In this document: positions 1 to 8,812 of the stretch, one piece after another
How positions within the stretch are numbered: position 1 is the first letter of the stretch
Layout of the letters: the number at the start of each line of letters is the position of its first letter
Assembly (NCBI RefSeq): GCF_025264685.1
Contig: NZ_CP073721.1
Span: forward strand, 6,465,501 to 6,529,500
Origin: Dactylosporangium roseum
GTDB taxonomy: Bacteria > Actinomycetota > Actinomycetes > Mycobacteriales > Micromonosporaceae
Length of the DNA stretch: 64,000 bases
Direction: 5' to 3'
Made by a program: the position numbers and the translations under genes
The notes under the pieces: model-generated
Database searches by the model: none
What the model saw: the letters and a program-made list of their open reading frames with translations, nothing else
What the model was told of the DNA's origin: nothing

Positions 1-666
1 ATCGACACCGGCAAGCCGGCCGAGTTCGACGCGGACGAGCCGCGCCGGGTCGCCGAGTCGGTGGCGACGATGGGGCTGAAGTACGCGACCGTGACCGGTG
101 TCGCCCGCGACGACCTGCCCGACGGCGGCGCGTGGCTCTATGCCGAGACCGTCCGGCAGATCCACGGCCTGGTCGAGGGCTGCGGCGTCGAGCTGCTGAT
201 CCCCGACTTCAACGGCGAGTCCGCGCTGCTCGATGAGGTCTTCGCCGCCCGGCCCGAGGTGCTCGCGCACAACGTCGAGACCGTGCCGCGGATCTTCAAG
301 CGGATCCGGCCCGCGTTCCGCTACGACCGCTCGCTCGACGTGCTGACCCAGGCTCGTGCCGCCGGCCTGGTCACCAAGTCGAACCTGATCCTCGGCATGG
401 GTGAGGAGCGCAGCGAGGTCACGCAGGCGCTGAAGGACCTGCACGCGGCCGGCTGCGAGCTGGTGACGATCACGCAGTACCTGCGGCCGTCGCCCCGGCA
501 TCACCCGGTGGAGCGGTGGGTCAAGCCGGAGGAGTTCGTGGAGCTGCGCGAGGAGGCCGAGCAGATCGGCTTCGCCGGCGTGCTCAGCGGCCCGCTGGTC
601 CGCTCCTCGTACCGGGCCGGCCGCCTGTATCTCCAGGCGCTGGACAGCCGGGCGCTGAAGGCTTGA
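1..666 (+). CDS. lipA: Lipoyl synthase, 3' part (5' end outside window)
   Basis: Radical-SAM enzyme that inserts two sulfurs into protein-bound octanoyl groups to make lipoyl cofactor, needed by pyruvate and 2-oxoglutarate dehydrogenases and the glycine cleavage system. The frame is open from base 1 and ends with TGA at 664-666. About 221 residues are visible, the C-terminal two thirds of the barrel; the N-terminal cysteine motifs for the two iron-sulfur clusters lie upstream. The visible part carries the family hallmarks TVTGVARDDLPDGGA, NLILGMGE and the terminal RSSYRAG, whose serine ligates the auxiliary cluster. The next gene starts 25 bases later on the same strand. Family assignment is firm. 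aceE and a fused E1 gene elsewhere in this window encode complexes that use lipoyl groups. Confidence 0.96.
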   Translation: MDTGKPAEFDADEPRRVAESVATMGLKYATVTGVARDDLPDGGAWLYAETVRQIHGLVEGCGVELLIPDFNGESALLDEVFAARPEVLAHNVETVPRIFKRIRPAFRYDRSLDVLTQARAAGLVTKSNLILGMGEERSEVTQALKDLHAAGCELVTITQYLRPSPRHHPVERWVKPEEFVELREEAEQIGFAGVLSGPLVRSSYRAGRLYLQALDSRALKA

Positions 667-691
667 TGCCTTCCCACTAGACTCTTCAGGT

Positions 692-1393
692 ATGGCAAAG
701 GCCCAGGAGCCGGAGAAGGTCGGGTTCTTCACCCGCCTGAAGCAGATCGGCATGGTGTTCTCGTTCACCGCGAAGCGCGACAAGCTGTTCGTGCCGCTCG
801 TGGTGGCGGTGGTGCTCGTGCCGCTGGTCACGGTCGGGCTCCTCTTCGGCTTCGGCGTCATCTCCTGGATCTGGCTGCCGCTGGGTGTCCTGCTGGCGCT
901 GCTGGGCACGGTCATCGTGCTCAACCTCCGCTCGCAGAAGGCGATGATGAAGGAGGCCGAGGGCCAGCCCGGCGCGGCCGCCTCGATCATCGAGAACATG
1001 CGCGGCGACTGGCGGGTGACCCCCGCCGTGGCGTCCACCACCCAGTTCGACATGGTGCACCTGGTCATCGGGCGGCCCGGCGTGATCCTGCTCGGCGAGG
1101 GCAACCCCGGCCGGGTCCGCGGCCTGATCAACCAGGAGCGCCGCCGGCTGGTCAAGGTCATCGGCAACGCCGACCTGCGCGACTACGTCATCGGCAACGA
1201 CGAGGGGCAGTTGCCGCTCGCCAAGGTGCGCAGCACGCTCATCCGGCTGCCACGCACCATCACCGGCAAGGACGTCAACTCCCTCGACAAGCGGCTCAAG
1301 GCCCTGTCGGCCCGGCCGCAGATGCCGCGTGGCGCCATGCCGAAGAACATGAAGCCGCCGAAGGGCGCGTTCAAGGCGATGCGGGGCCGCTGA
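692..1393 (+). CDS. DUF4191 two-helix membrane protein
   Basis: A 233-residue protein of a conserved actinobacterial family (DUF4191) of unknown biochemical role, almost always next to lipA. Two hydrophobic helices lie at about residues 35-58 and 60-80, after a short basic N-terminus. A soluble C-terminal part follows, with the conserved stretch GRPGVILLGEG around residue 128, and a basic tail rich in Lys, Met and Pro (KNMKPPKGAFKAMRGR). The ATG lies 25 bases after the lipA stop and is the only start that keeps the known N-terminus. It probably shares a transcript with lipA. No function is claimed beyond a membrane-anchored protein linked to lipoate genes by position. Confidence 0.85.
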   Translation: MAKAQEPEKVGFFTRLKQIGMVFSFTAKRDKLFVPLVVAVVLVPLVTVGLLFGFGVISWIWLPLGVLLALLGTVIVLNLRSQKAMMKEAEGQPGAAASIIENMRGDWRVTPAVASTTQFDMVHLVIGRPGVILLGEGNPGRVRGLINQERRRLVKVIGNADLRDYVIGNDEGQLPLAKVRSTLIRLPRTITGKDVNSLDKRLKALSARPQMPRGAMPKNMKPPKGAFKAMRGR

Positions 1394-1417
1394 GCCCGCA
1401 CGCCGCCGCGCTTCGCG

Positions 1418-1783
1418 CTATTGAGGGGTCGGCTCGGTCGGCACCACGATCGAGCCGGCCGCCTTGTCGTGCAGGCCGCGCTGCTGCCGGTCCAGGATCA
1501 GCGCGGTGACGAGCGGAAGCAGGACGATGCCGCGCAGAAGGGCACGTGGCACGCCGATCACGCCGCCTGTGACGATCGACACGACGCGGATCCGCATGAG
1601 TTTCATGCCGACGGTCTGCCCGAAGAATCCCAGGAACAGCGCATATTCGACGACGAGGATCCCTGGGGCGATCCACGGCTCTCGAACCGGATCCGCGATC
1701 GCACCCGCGATGAGCAGGCACAGCAGCCAGTCGATGAGGAGCGCGCCGAAACGTCGCGCGAGCGGGGCCGGGGTGAGTTCCAC
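1418..1783 (-). CDS. RDD family membrane protein
   Basis: A 121-residue RDD-family protein, named for its conserved Arg-Asp-Asp positions; here the family pattern is ARRFGALLIDWLL at residues 9-21. Three hydrophobic segments are visible at about residues 14-30, 40-55 and 82-98. The segment FFGQTVGMKLMRIRVV is the usual RDD loop. The start chosen is the GTG at 1783, giving MELTPAPLARRF after initiation; the ribosome site is weak. The gene converges on the DUF4191 gene (25-base gap) and diverges from glnA. The same small RDD gene sits between lipA and glnA in mycobacteria. Its molecular role is unknown. Confidence 0.8.
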   Translation of the reverse strand: MELTPAPLARRFGALLIDWLLCLLIAGAIADPVREPWIAPGILVVEYALFLGFFGQTVGMKLMRIRVVSIVTGGVIGVPRALLRGIVLLPLVTALILDRQQRGLHDKAAGSIVVPTEPTPQ

Positions 1784-1839
1784 GGCGGCCCAGACTACCC
1801 AACTGAACAGCGTCGATGATCGGCTGAATCACAATCTGC

Positions 1840-1855
1840 GAAACACGGCGGAAAC
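1840..1855 (+). promoter_or_regulatory. Candidate GlnR-type operator upstream of glnA
   Basis: Two GAAAC pentamers at 1840-1844 and 1851-1855 are separated by exactly six bases. This is the a-site/b-site geometry of actinobacterial GlnR boxes (GTnAC-n6-GaAAC). The site lies about 108 bases before the glnA start, a typical place for GlnR control of glutamine synthetase. The first half is GAAAC rather than GTnAC, so the match is imperfect. This is inference from sequence only. Confidence 0.4.
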
Positions 1856-1962
1856 AGTCGGGACATGCCGGGGCAATCGCACGGTTCTACGGTCGCCATC
1901 AACCAGCCACCTTCACACTGAAGTGATCATCAGACTGGTTCTGCCTGCGACCTGGAGGACGA

Positions 1963-3387
<1,425 letters not shown>

Positions 3388-3400
3388 CCCCGCCACGACC

Positions 3401-3441
3401 CGCGAACGGCCCGTCCCCACAGCGGGGACGGGCCGTTCGCG
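3401..3441. terminator. Hairpin terminator after glnA
   Basis: Perfect 18-base arms at 3401-3418 and 3424-3441 enclose a 5-base loop (ACAGC), starting 13 bases after the glnA stop. There is no strong T-run, as is common in high-GC actinobacteria. It lies between convergent glnA and glnE and could act in both directions. Confidence 0.8.
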
Positions 3442-3453
3442 TGCCACCCCAGC

Positions 3454-3532
3454 GCGTTGATCTTGCAGTTGTGGTGCCTGACAAACCGGGCATTCAGGGA
3501 GTGTCCAGGCACCACAACTGCAAGATCAACGC
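3454..3532. repeat. Palindromic intergenic repeat with 27-base arms
   Basis: Perfect 27-base inverted arms at 3454-3480 and 3506-3532 flank a 25-base loop, directly after the glnA terminator and 12 bases before the glnE stop codon. The arm begins GCGTTGATCTTGCAGTTGTG. Its base composition is clearly lower in G+C than the neighbouring genes, and it codes for nothing recognisable. I read it as a REP/MITE-like mobile palindrome; no second copy of this sequence occurs in the window. Confidence 0.65.
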
Positions 3533-3544
3533 CAGAAAGGGGGG

Positions 3545-6445
3545 TCAGGGGGTGTTGAAGACGCGTTCCGCGGACTGGCGGCCGTGGCGGGCCACCCGGA
3601 GGTACTCGTCCAGGAATTCCTGCGGCTCCATTCCGCGGCCCACCACGCGGGCCGCCGCGGCCAGGTCGGGACCCTGCCGCGGGAGCTGGTCGGTGGCCCG
3701 GCCGCGGACCAGGGTCAGCAGGTTGCGCACCGTCGACGCCTGGCGCCAGGCCGCCTTCAGGGCCGCCGCGTCCGCCGGGTCCACCAGGCCCGCCGCCTCG
3801 GCCGCCGACAGCGCCTCCAGCGTCCGCGGGGTGCGTAGCGCCGGTACCGCCGCGCCGTGGTGCAACTGGAGCAACTGCACCGTCCACTCCACGTCGGCCA
3901 GGCCGCCGCGGCCCAGCTTCGTGTGGGTGGTCGGGTCGGCGCCGCGCGGGAGGCGCTCGCTGTCGACCCGGGCCTTCAGGCGGCGGATCTCCTGGATCTG
4001 GTCGCGGGTGAGGCCGCCCGCCGGGTAGCGTTTGGCGTCCGCCAGCTCCAGGAACCGCGCCCCCAGCTCGGCGTCGCCGGCCACGAACCGGGCCCGCAGC
4101 AGGGCCTGCGCCTCCCAGACCTTCGACCAGCGGGCGTAGTACTGCTGGTAGGCGCCCAGGCTGCGCACCAGCGGGCCCTGGCGGCCCTCCGGCCGCAGGT
4201 CGGCGTCCACACCCAGCGGCGGGTCGGGTGCCGGGCGGGCCAGCAGCCGGCGGAGCTCCTCGGCCACCGTCAGGGCGACGCCGCTGGCGGCGTCGTCGGC
4301 CATGCCGGGCGGGGCCTCGTAGACGAAGAGGACGTCGGCGTCGGAGGGGTAGCTGGTCTCGTGACCGCCGAGGCGGCCCATGCCGATGACGGCGAACGGC
4401 AGCGGCGCGACCGCGGACGACGTCACGCCCAGCGTGGCGCGCAGGGTCGCGTCGATGACGGCGGACAGGGCCGTGCCGACCTCCTCCACGTCGAGGAGGC
4501 CGAGCAGGTCGGCGCCGGCGATGCGGAACAGTTCCCGCCGGCGCAGCGCGCGCACCGCGTTGATCGCCGTCTCGGGGTCGTCGTGCCGGTCGGCGGCCGC
4601 CGCGAAGCCCTCGGTGAGCACTTCGGCGCTGCGCGGTACGAGCTCCGTGTCGTCGGCGAGGAGCCGCAGGGCCTCGGGATCGTGGACGAGCAGCTCGGTG
4701 ACGTACCGCGACAGGGCGAGCAGCCGGGCCAGCCGGAACGCGATCGGGCCCTCGTCGCGCAGCAGCCGCAGGTACCACGGGGTGTTGCCGGCCTTCTCCG
4801 ACACCTGCCGGTAGGCCAGCAGCCCGCGGTCCGGCTCGGGCGCGTCGGCGAACTCGCTGAGCAGCGCGGGCAGTAGCTGCCGCTGGATGGCCGCGGTGCG
4901 GGACACGCCGCCGGTGAGGGACTGCAGGTGGCGCAGCGCGCCGGCCGGGTCGGCGAAACCGAGCGCGGCCAGGCGGGCGCGGGCCGCGTCCGGGGTGAGC
5001 CGGAGCTGCTCGCTGGGCACCCGGGCGACGGCCTCCAGCAGCGGCCGGTAGAACAGCTTGGCGTGCAGCCGCCGCACCTCGCCGGAGTGCCGGACCCACT
5101 CGGTGCGGAACGACTCGACGGCGTCCCGGGCGGCGCTCGGCCGGTAGCCGAGGGCGTGCGCGAGCCAGCGCAGGGCCGACGGATCGTCGGGGACGGTGTG
5201 GGTGCGGCGCAGCCGTTGCAACTGGAGGCGGTGTTCGACGACCCGGAGGAAGCGGTACGCCCGGAGCAGCGCCTCGCCGTCCGCGAGCCCGACGTACCCA
5301 CCCTCGATGAGCGCACGCAGCCCGGCGAGGGTCGTGGGCGTCCGCAGCGACTCGTCGGCCCGGCCGTGGACGAGCTGGAGCAACTGCACGGCGAACTCGA
5401 TGTCACGCAGCCCGCCCGGGCCGCGCTTGATCTCGCGCTCGACCTCGCCCCGCGGGATGGCGTCGACGATGCGCCGCCGCATGGCACGCACCTCGTCGAC
5501 GGCCTCGGGGCGCTCGGCGGCCGACCAGATCAGCGGCTGGAGCGCGGCGAGCCACTCCGCGCCGAGGGCCAGGTCGCCGGCGGCCGGACGGGCCTTCAGC
5601 AGCGCCTGGAACTCCCAGGTCTTCGCCCACTTGTGGTAGTACGCGAGGTGCGAGGCGACCGTCCGGACGAGCGCGCCACGGCTGCCCTCGGGGCGCAGGG
5701 CCGCGTCGACGGGCCAGGCGACGACACCGCAGATCTCCATCATGCGGGCGGCCAGGGCACTGCCGGCCCGCATCGCGGTCTCGACGTCGACACTCTCCGC
5801 CGCCGGCTCGGCGACGAACACGACGTCGACGTCGCTGACGTAGTTGAGCTCCCGGCCGCCGCACTTGCCCATCGCGATGACGGCGAGCCGGCACTGGTCG
5901 GAGACGTCCTTCTCGCCCGTGGCGATGCCGAGCGCGGCCACCAGGGTCGCGTCCGCCAACTCGGTCAGACGCCGCATGGTGACCTCGACGTCCGCCGCGC
6001 CCGTCAGGTCGGCGGCGACGATCCGCAGCAGCTCCCGCCGGTACGCGCTGCGCAGCAACGGCACCGTCGACACGTCGCGGGTCGCGTAGCCGGCCGGCCG
6101 CTTGTTCTGCTCGCCCCGCAGTTCGTGCCACTCGTCGGGGTTGGCGACGAGGAGGTCGCCGAGGGTCGCGGAGACGCCGAGCACGCCGATGAGGCGGCGG
6201 CGCACGGCCTTGTCCTCGATGATCACGGTGCGCACCTCCTCCCCCGCCGCCTCGAACAGCCGGTGGAGCTGGAACAGCGCGAGATCGGGATCGGCGGCGA
6301 AGTACAGGGTGTCGAGCACGGCCGCGGCGTCGTCGTCGACCGGCGTGCGGGCCGCGGCGTCCCACAGGCGCAGACCGTCGGGGCCGGTCATCGCCTCGGT
6401 GCGCGCGTTGTCCGTGAACCCGAACCGCGCGAGATGGCTCGGCAT
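3545..6445 (-). CDS. glnE: Bifunctional glutamine synthetase adenylyltransferase/deadenylase
   Basis: Adenylylates the GlnA tyrosine when nitrogen is plentiful and removes AMP when it is scarce. 966 residues, close to the family norm. Two nucleotidyltransferase domains are visible: GKCGGRELNYVSDVDVVFV near residue 195 (adenylyl-removing half) and GMGRLGGHETSYPSDADVLF near residue 690 (adenylylating half), each followed by a helical GlnD-PII-uridylyltransferase-like segment. The start is the ATG at 6445, overlapping by one base the TGA of the upstream amidotransferase (TGATG), so translation is probably coupled. The frame stays open further upstream, but that stretch is read in another frame by the amidotransferase gene. 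It converges on its target gene glnA. Confidence 0.96.
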   Translation of the reverse strand: MPSHLARFGFTDNARTEAMTGPDGLRLWDAAARTPVDDDAAAVLDTLYFAADPDLALFQLHRLFEAAGEEVRTVIIEDKAVRRRLIGVLGVSATLGDLLVANPDEWHELRGEQNKRPAGYATRDVSTVPLLRSAYRRELLRIVAADLTGAADVEVTMRRLTELADATLVAALGIATGEKDVSDQCRLAVIAMGKCGGRELNYVSDVDVVFVAEPAAESVDVETAMRAGSALAARMMEICGVVAWPVDAALRPEGSRGALVRTVASHLAYYHKWAKTWEFQALLKARPAAGDLALGAEWLAALQPLIWSAAERPEAVDEVRAMRRRIVDAIPRGEVEREIKRGPGGLRDIEFAVQLLQLVHGRADESLRTPTTLAGLRALIEGGYVGLADGEALLRAYRFLRVVEHRLQLQRLRRTHTVPDDPSALRWLAHALGYRPSAARDAVESFRTEWVRHSGEVRRLHAKLFYRPLLEAVARVPSEQLRLTPDAARARLAALGFADPAGALRHLQSLTGGVSRTAAIQRQLLPALLSEFADAPEPDRGLLAYRQVSEKAGNTPWYLRLLRDEGPIAFRLARLLALSRYVTELLVHDPEALRLLADDTELVPRSAEVLTEGFAAAADRHDDPETAINAVRALRRRELFRIAGADLLGLLDVEEVGTALSAVIDATLRATLGVTSSAVAPLPFAVIGMGRLGGHETSYPSDADVLFVYEAPPGMADDAASGVALTVAEELRRLLARPAPDPPLGVDADLRPEGRQGPLVRSLGAYQQYYARWSKVWEAQALLRARFVAGDAELGARFLELADAKRYPAGGLTRDQIQEIRRLKARVDSERLPRGADPTTHTKLGRGGLADVEWTVQLLQLHHGAAVPALRTPRTLEALSAAEAAGLVDPADAAALKAAWRQASTVRNLLTLVRGRATDQLPRQGPDLAAAARVVGRGMEPQEFLDEYLRVARHGRQSAERVFNTP

Positions 6446-7245
6446 CAGCGCGGCCCCAGCAGGGGCAGTGAGCGCAGGCCACCGTCGCCGTGCGGGCTCC
6501 GGCCGAGCGCGACGGCCGCGAACCGTTCCGCGAACGGCCGCCAGATCTCCGCGACGTCGTCCTGGGCGGCGTCGACCTGCTCCAGCATCTCGATCGGGTC
6601 GATGCCGAGGTCCGCGAGCGTCGCCACGCCGTCCATCGCCCAGGCGGCGAACATCTCCGTGTCGCACTCGATGTGGAATTGCAGGCCCCAGGCGGAGCCG
6701 CCGACCCGGAACGCCTGCACCGGATAGTGCGTGGAGGCGGCGAGCAGCACCGCGTTGACCGGCAGCTCGACGATCGCGTCGCGATGCCACTGGAGCACGT
6801 CGGGCGCGAACGGGACGGCGGCGAAGATCGGGTCGTTGTCGGCGACGTCGCGGCGGGCAACCAGCTTGACGCCGATCTCCGGTCCCTCGGTGCTCCGCTC
6901 GACCGTGCCGCCGTGCGCCTGCGCGAGGAGCTGCGCCCCCAGACAGACGGCCAGCGTCGGTACCTTGTGCCGGACCGCCTTGCGCAGCAGCCCTTCGAGG
7001 GTGCCGAACCAGGGCGAGGTGCGCTCGCCGGACTCGTCGGGGAAGGCGTCCTGCTCCCCGCCCATCACCACGAGCGCGGCATAGCCGTCCAGGTCGGCGG
7101 GGAGCGGGTCACCGGCGTGCGGTCGCACCACGTCCAGGGTGAGTCCGCCGCCGGTCAGCCAGTCGCCGAGCCGTCGCACGTCGTCGGTCGGGTCGTTCTC
7201 GACGACCAGCGCCACGTTCCCCCGGGGAGTACCTTCGATCGTCAC
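6445..7245 (-). CDS. Class I glutamine amidotransferase (GMP synthase-like)
   Basis: Predicted class I glutamine amidotransferase that releases ammonia from glutamine through a Cys-His-Glu triad; acceptor unknown. 266 residues. The nucleophile elbow AVCLGAQLLAQAHGG lies near residue 100, and the His-Glu pair is in LQFHIECD. LDGYAALVVMGG is the usual oxyanion strand. No partner synthase domain is fused. The chosen start is GTG at 7245 (VTIEGTPRGNVALVVEND); in-frame sequence upstream of it is less family-like. It lies 62 bases after glnA2 and overlaps the glnE start by one base, so all three appear to form one transcription unit. In mycobacteria glnA2 and glnE have no such gene between them. 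Confidence 0.85.
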   Translation of the reverse strand: MTIEGTPRGNVALVVENDPTDDVRRLGDWLTGGGLTLDVVRPHAGDPLPADLDGYAALVVMGGEQDAFPDESGERTSPWFGTLEGLLRKAVRHKVPTLAVCLGAQLLAQAHGGTVERSTEGPEIGVKLVARRDVADNDPIFAAVPFAPDVLQWHRDAIVELPVNAVLLAASTHYPVQAFRVGGSAWGLQFHIECDTEMFAAWAMDGVATLADLGIDPIEMLEQVDAAQDDVAEIWRPFAERFAAVALGRSPHGDGGLRSLPLLGPR

Positions 7246-7307
7246 CCACCGACAATAACGACCGGGCGTCGACTCGATCCCGGTGACATCGTCGGGCCCC
7301 CGACGTC

Positions 7308-8660
7308 CTACATGAGGCCGAGGTACCGCTCGCGCTCGAACGGGGTGACGACGCGGCGGTACTCCTCCCACTCCGTGCGCTTGTTCTTCAGGAAGAAGTC
7401 GAAGACGTGCTCGCCGAGCACCTCGGCGACCAGCTCCGAGCCCGCCATGACGTCGAGCGCCTGGGAGAGGTTCTCCGGCAGCGACTCGTAGCCGGCGGCG
7501 CGCCGCTCGCCGTCGGTGAGCCCCCAGACGTCGTCCTCGGCGCCGGGCGGCAGCTCGTAGCCCTGCTCGATGCCCCGCAGGCCGGCGCCCAGCATGACCG
7601 CGAACGCGAGATACGGGTTGCAGGCCGAGTCGAGCGAGCGCACCTCGACGCGGGCCGAGTTCGGCTTGCCGTAGGCGGGGACGCGGACCAGCGCGGACCG
7701 GTTGGTGTGGCCCCAGCAGACATACGCCGGGGACTCGGTGATCCGGTTCGGCACCGTCTGCGGGAAGAGCCGCTTGTAGGAGTTCACCCACTGGTTGGTG
7801 ATCGCCGTGTACTCCCGGGCGTGCACCAGCAGCCCGGCGATGAACGCCTGCCCAACCTTGGAGAGCTTCATCGGGTCACTCGCGTCGTGGAACGCGTTGC
7901 GCTCGCCCTCGAACAGCGACAGGTGCGTGTGCATGCCGCTGCCCGGCTGCTCGGTGAACGGCTTCGGCATGAAGGTGGCGTGCACCCCGTGCGAGAGCGC
8001 GACCTCCTTGATGACGTGCCGGAACGTCATGATGTTGTCCGCCGTGGTCAGCGCGTCCGCATACCGCAGGTCGATCTCCTGCTGGCCGGGCGCGACCTCG
8101 TGGTGGCTGAACTCGACCGAGATGCCGATCCGCTCCAGGGCCAGCACGGCCTGGCGGCGGAAGTCGCGGGCGACGGCGTGCGTGGTGTGGTCGAAGTAGC
8201 CGCCCGTGTCGACCGGGGTCGGCACGGAGCCCCTCTCCCCCATCGACTCGAGCAGGAAGAACTCGATCTCGGGGTGGGTGTAGAAGGTGAAGCCCTTCTC
8301 GGCGGCCCGCGACAGCGCCCGGCGCAGCACGTGGCGCGGATCGGCCCAGGACGGGGAGCCGTCGGGCAGTGTGATGTCGCAGAACATGCGGGCACTTTCA
8401 CCCGACATGCCACCCTCGAAGGGGAAGACCTGGAAGGTCGTCGGGTCGGGCATGGCGACCATGTCCGACTCGTAGACCCGGGCGAAGCCCTGGATCGCCG
8501 AGCCGTCGAAGCCGATGCCCTCCTCGAAGGCCGACTCGAGCTCGGCCGGGGCGACCGAGACGCTCTTCAGCGTGCCGAGCACGTCGGTGAACCACAGCCG
8601 GACAAAACGGATGTCCCGCTCCTCCAGCGTGCGGAGCACGAACTCCTGCTGACGATCCAC
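7308..8660 (-). CDS. glnA2: Glutamine synthetase, type I alpha-like (GlnA2)
   Basis: Second glutamine synthetase; close to M. tuberculosis GlnA2 (Rv2222c) by recalled sequence and by position. 450 residues. Signatures visible are GFDGSAIQGFARVYESDM, GSGMHTHLSLFEG and NRSALVRVPAYG. The C-terminal region lacks the KxLYxLPPEE adenylylation motif of glnA, so it is probably not a GlnE substrate. The start is the GTG at 8660 (VDRQQEFVLRTLEERD), preceded by GGGGGAA. An ATG at 8690 would add ten residues but has a poorer ribosome site and is not conserved in the mycobacterial protein. First gene of the glnA2, amidotransferase, glnE operon. Confidence 0.93.
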   Translation of the reverse strand: MDRQQEFVLRTLEERDIRFVRLWFTDVLGTLKSVSVAPAELESAFEEGIGFDGSAIQGFARVYESDMVAMPDPTTFQVFPFEGGMSGESARMFCDITLPDGSPSWADPRHVLRRALSRAAEKGFTFYTHPEIEFFLLESMGERGSVPTPVDTGGYFDHTTHAVARDFRRQAVLALERIGISVEFSHHEVAPGQQEIDLRYADALTTADNIMTFRHVIKEVALSHGVHATFMPKPFTEQPGSGMHTHLSLFEGERNAFHDASDPMKLSKVGQAFIAGLLVHAREYTAITNQWVNSYKRLFPQTVPNRITESPAYVCWGHTNRSALVRVPAYGKPNSARVEVRSLDSACNPYLAFAVMLGAGLRGIEQGYELPPGAEDDVWGLTDGERRAAGYESLPENLSQALDVMAGSELVAEVLGEHVFDFFLKNKRTEWEEYRRVVTPFERERYLGLM

Positions 8661-8812
8661 GGTGGTTCCCCCACGAGCTGCGGTGTCCATGGCCGATCCG
8701 GACAAGTCTCGCCCGGTGGTGTTACGCACAAGTTACCGGACCTGCCCTCCCGCCCGGCACTGGAGTGAACGTCACAGCGGCGGTGCGCGGCGGCGTGGTC
8801 CACACTTGGTAC

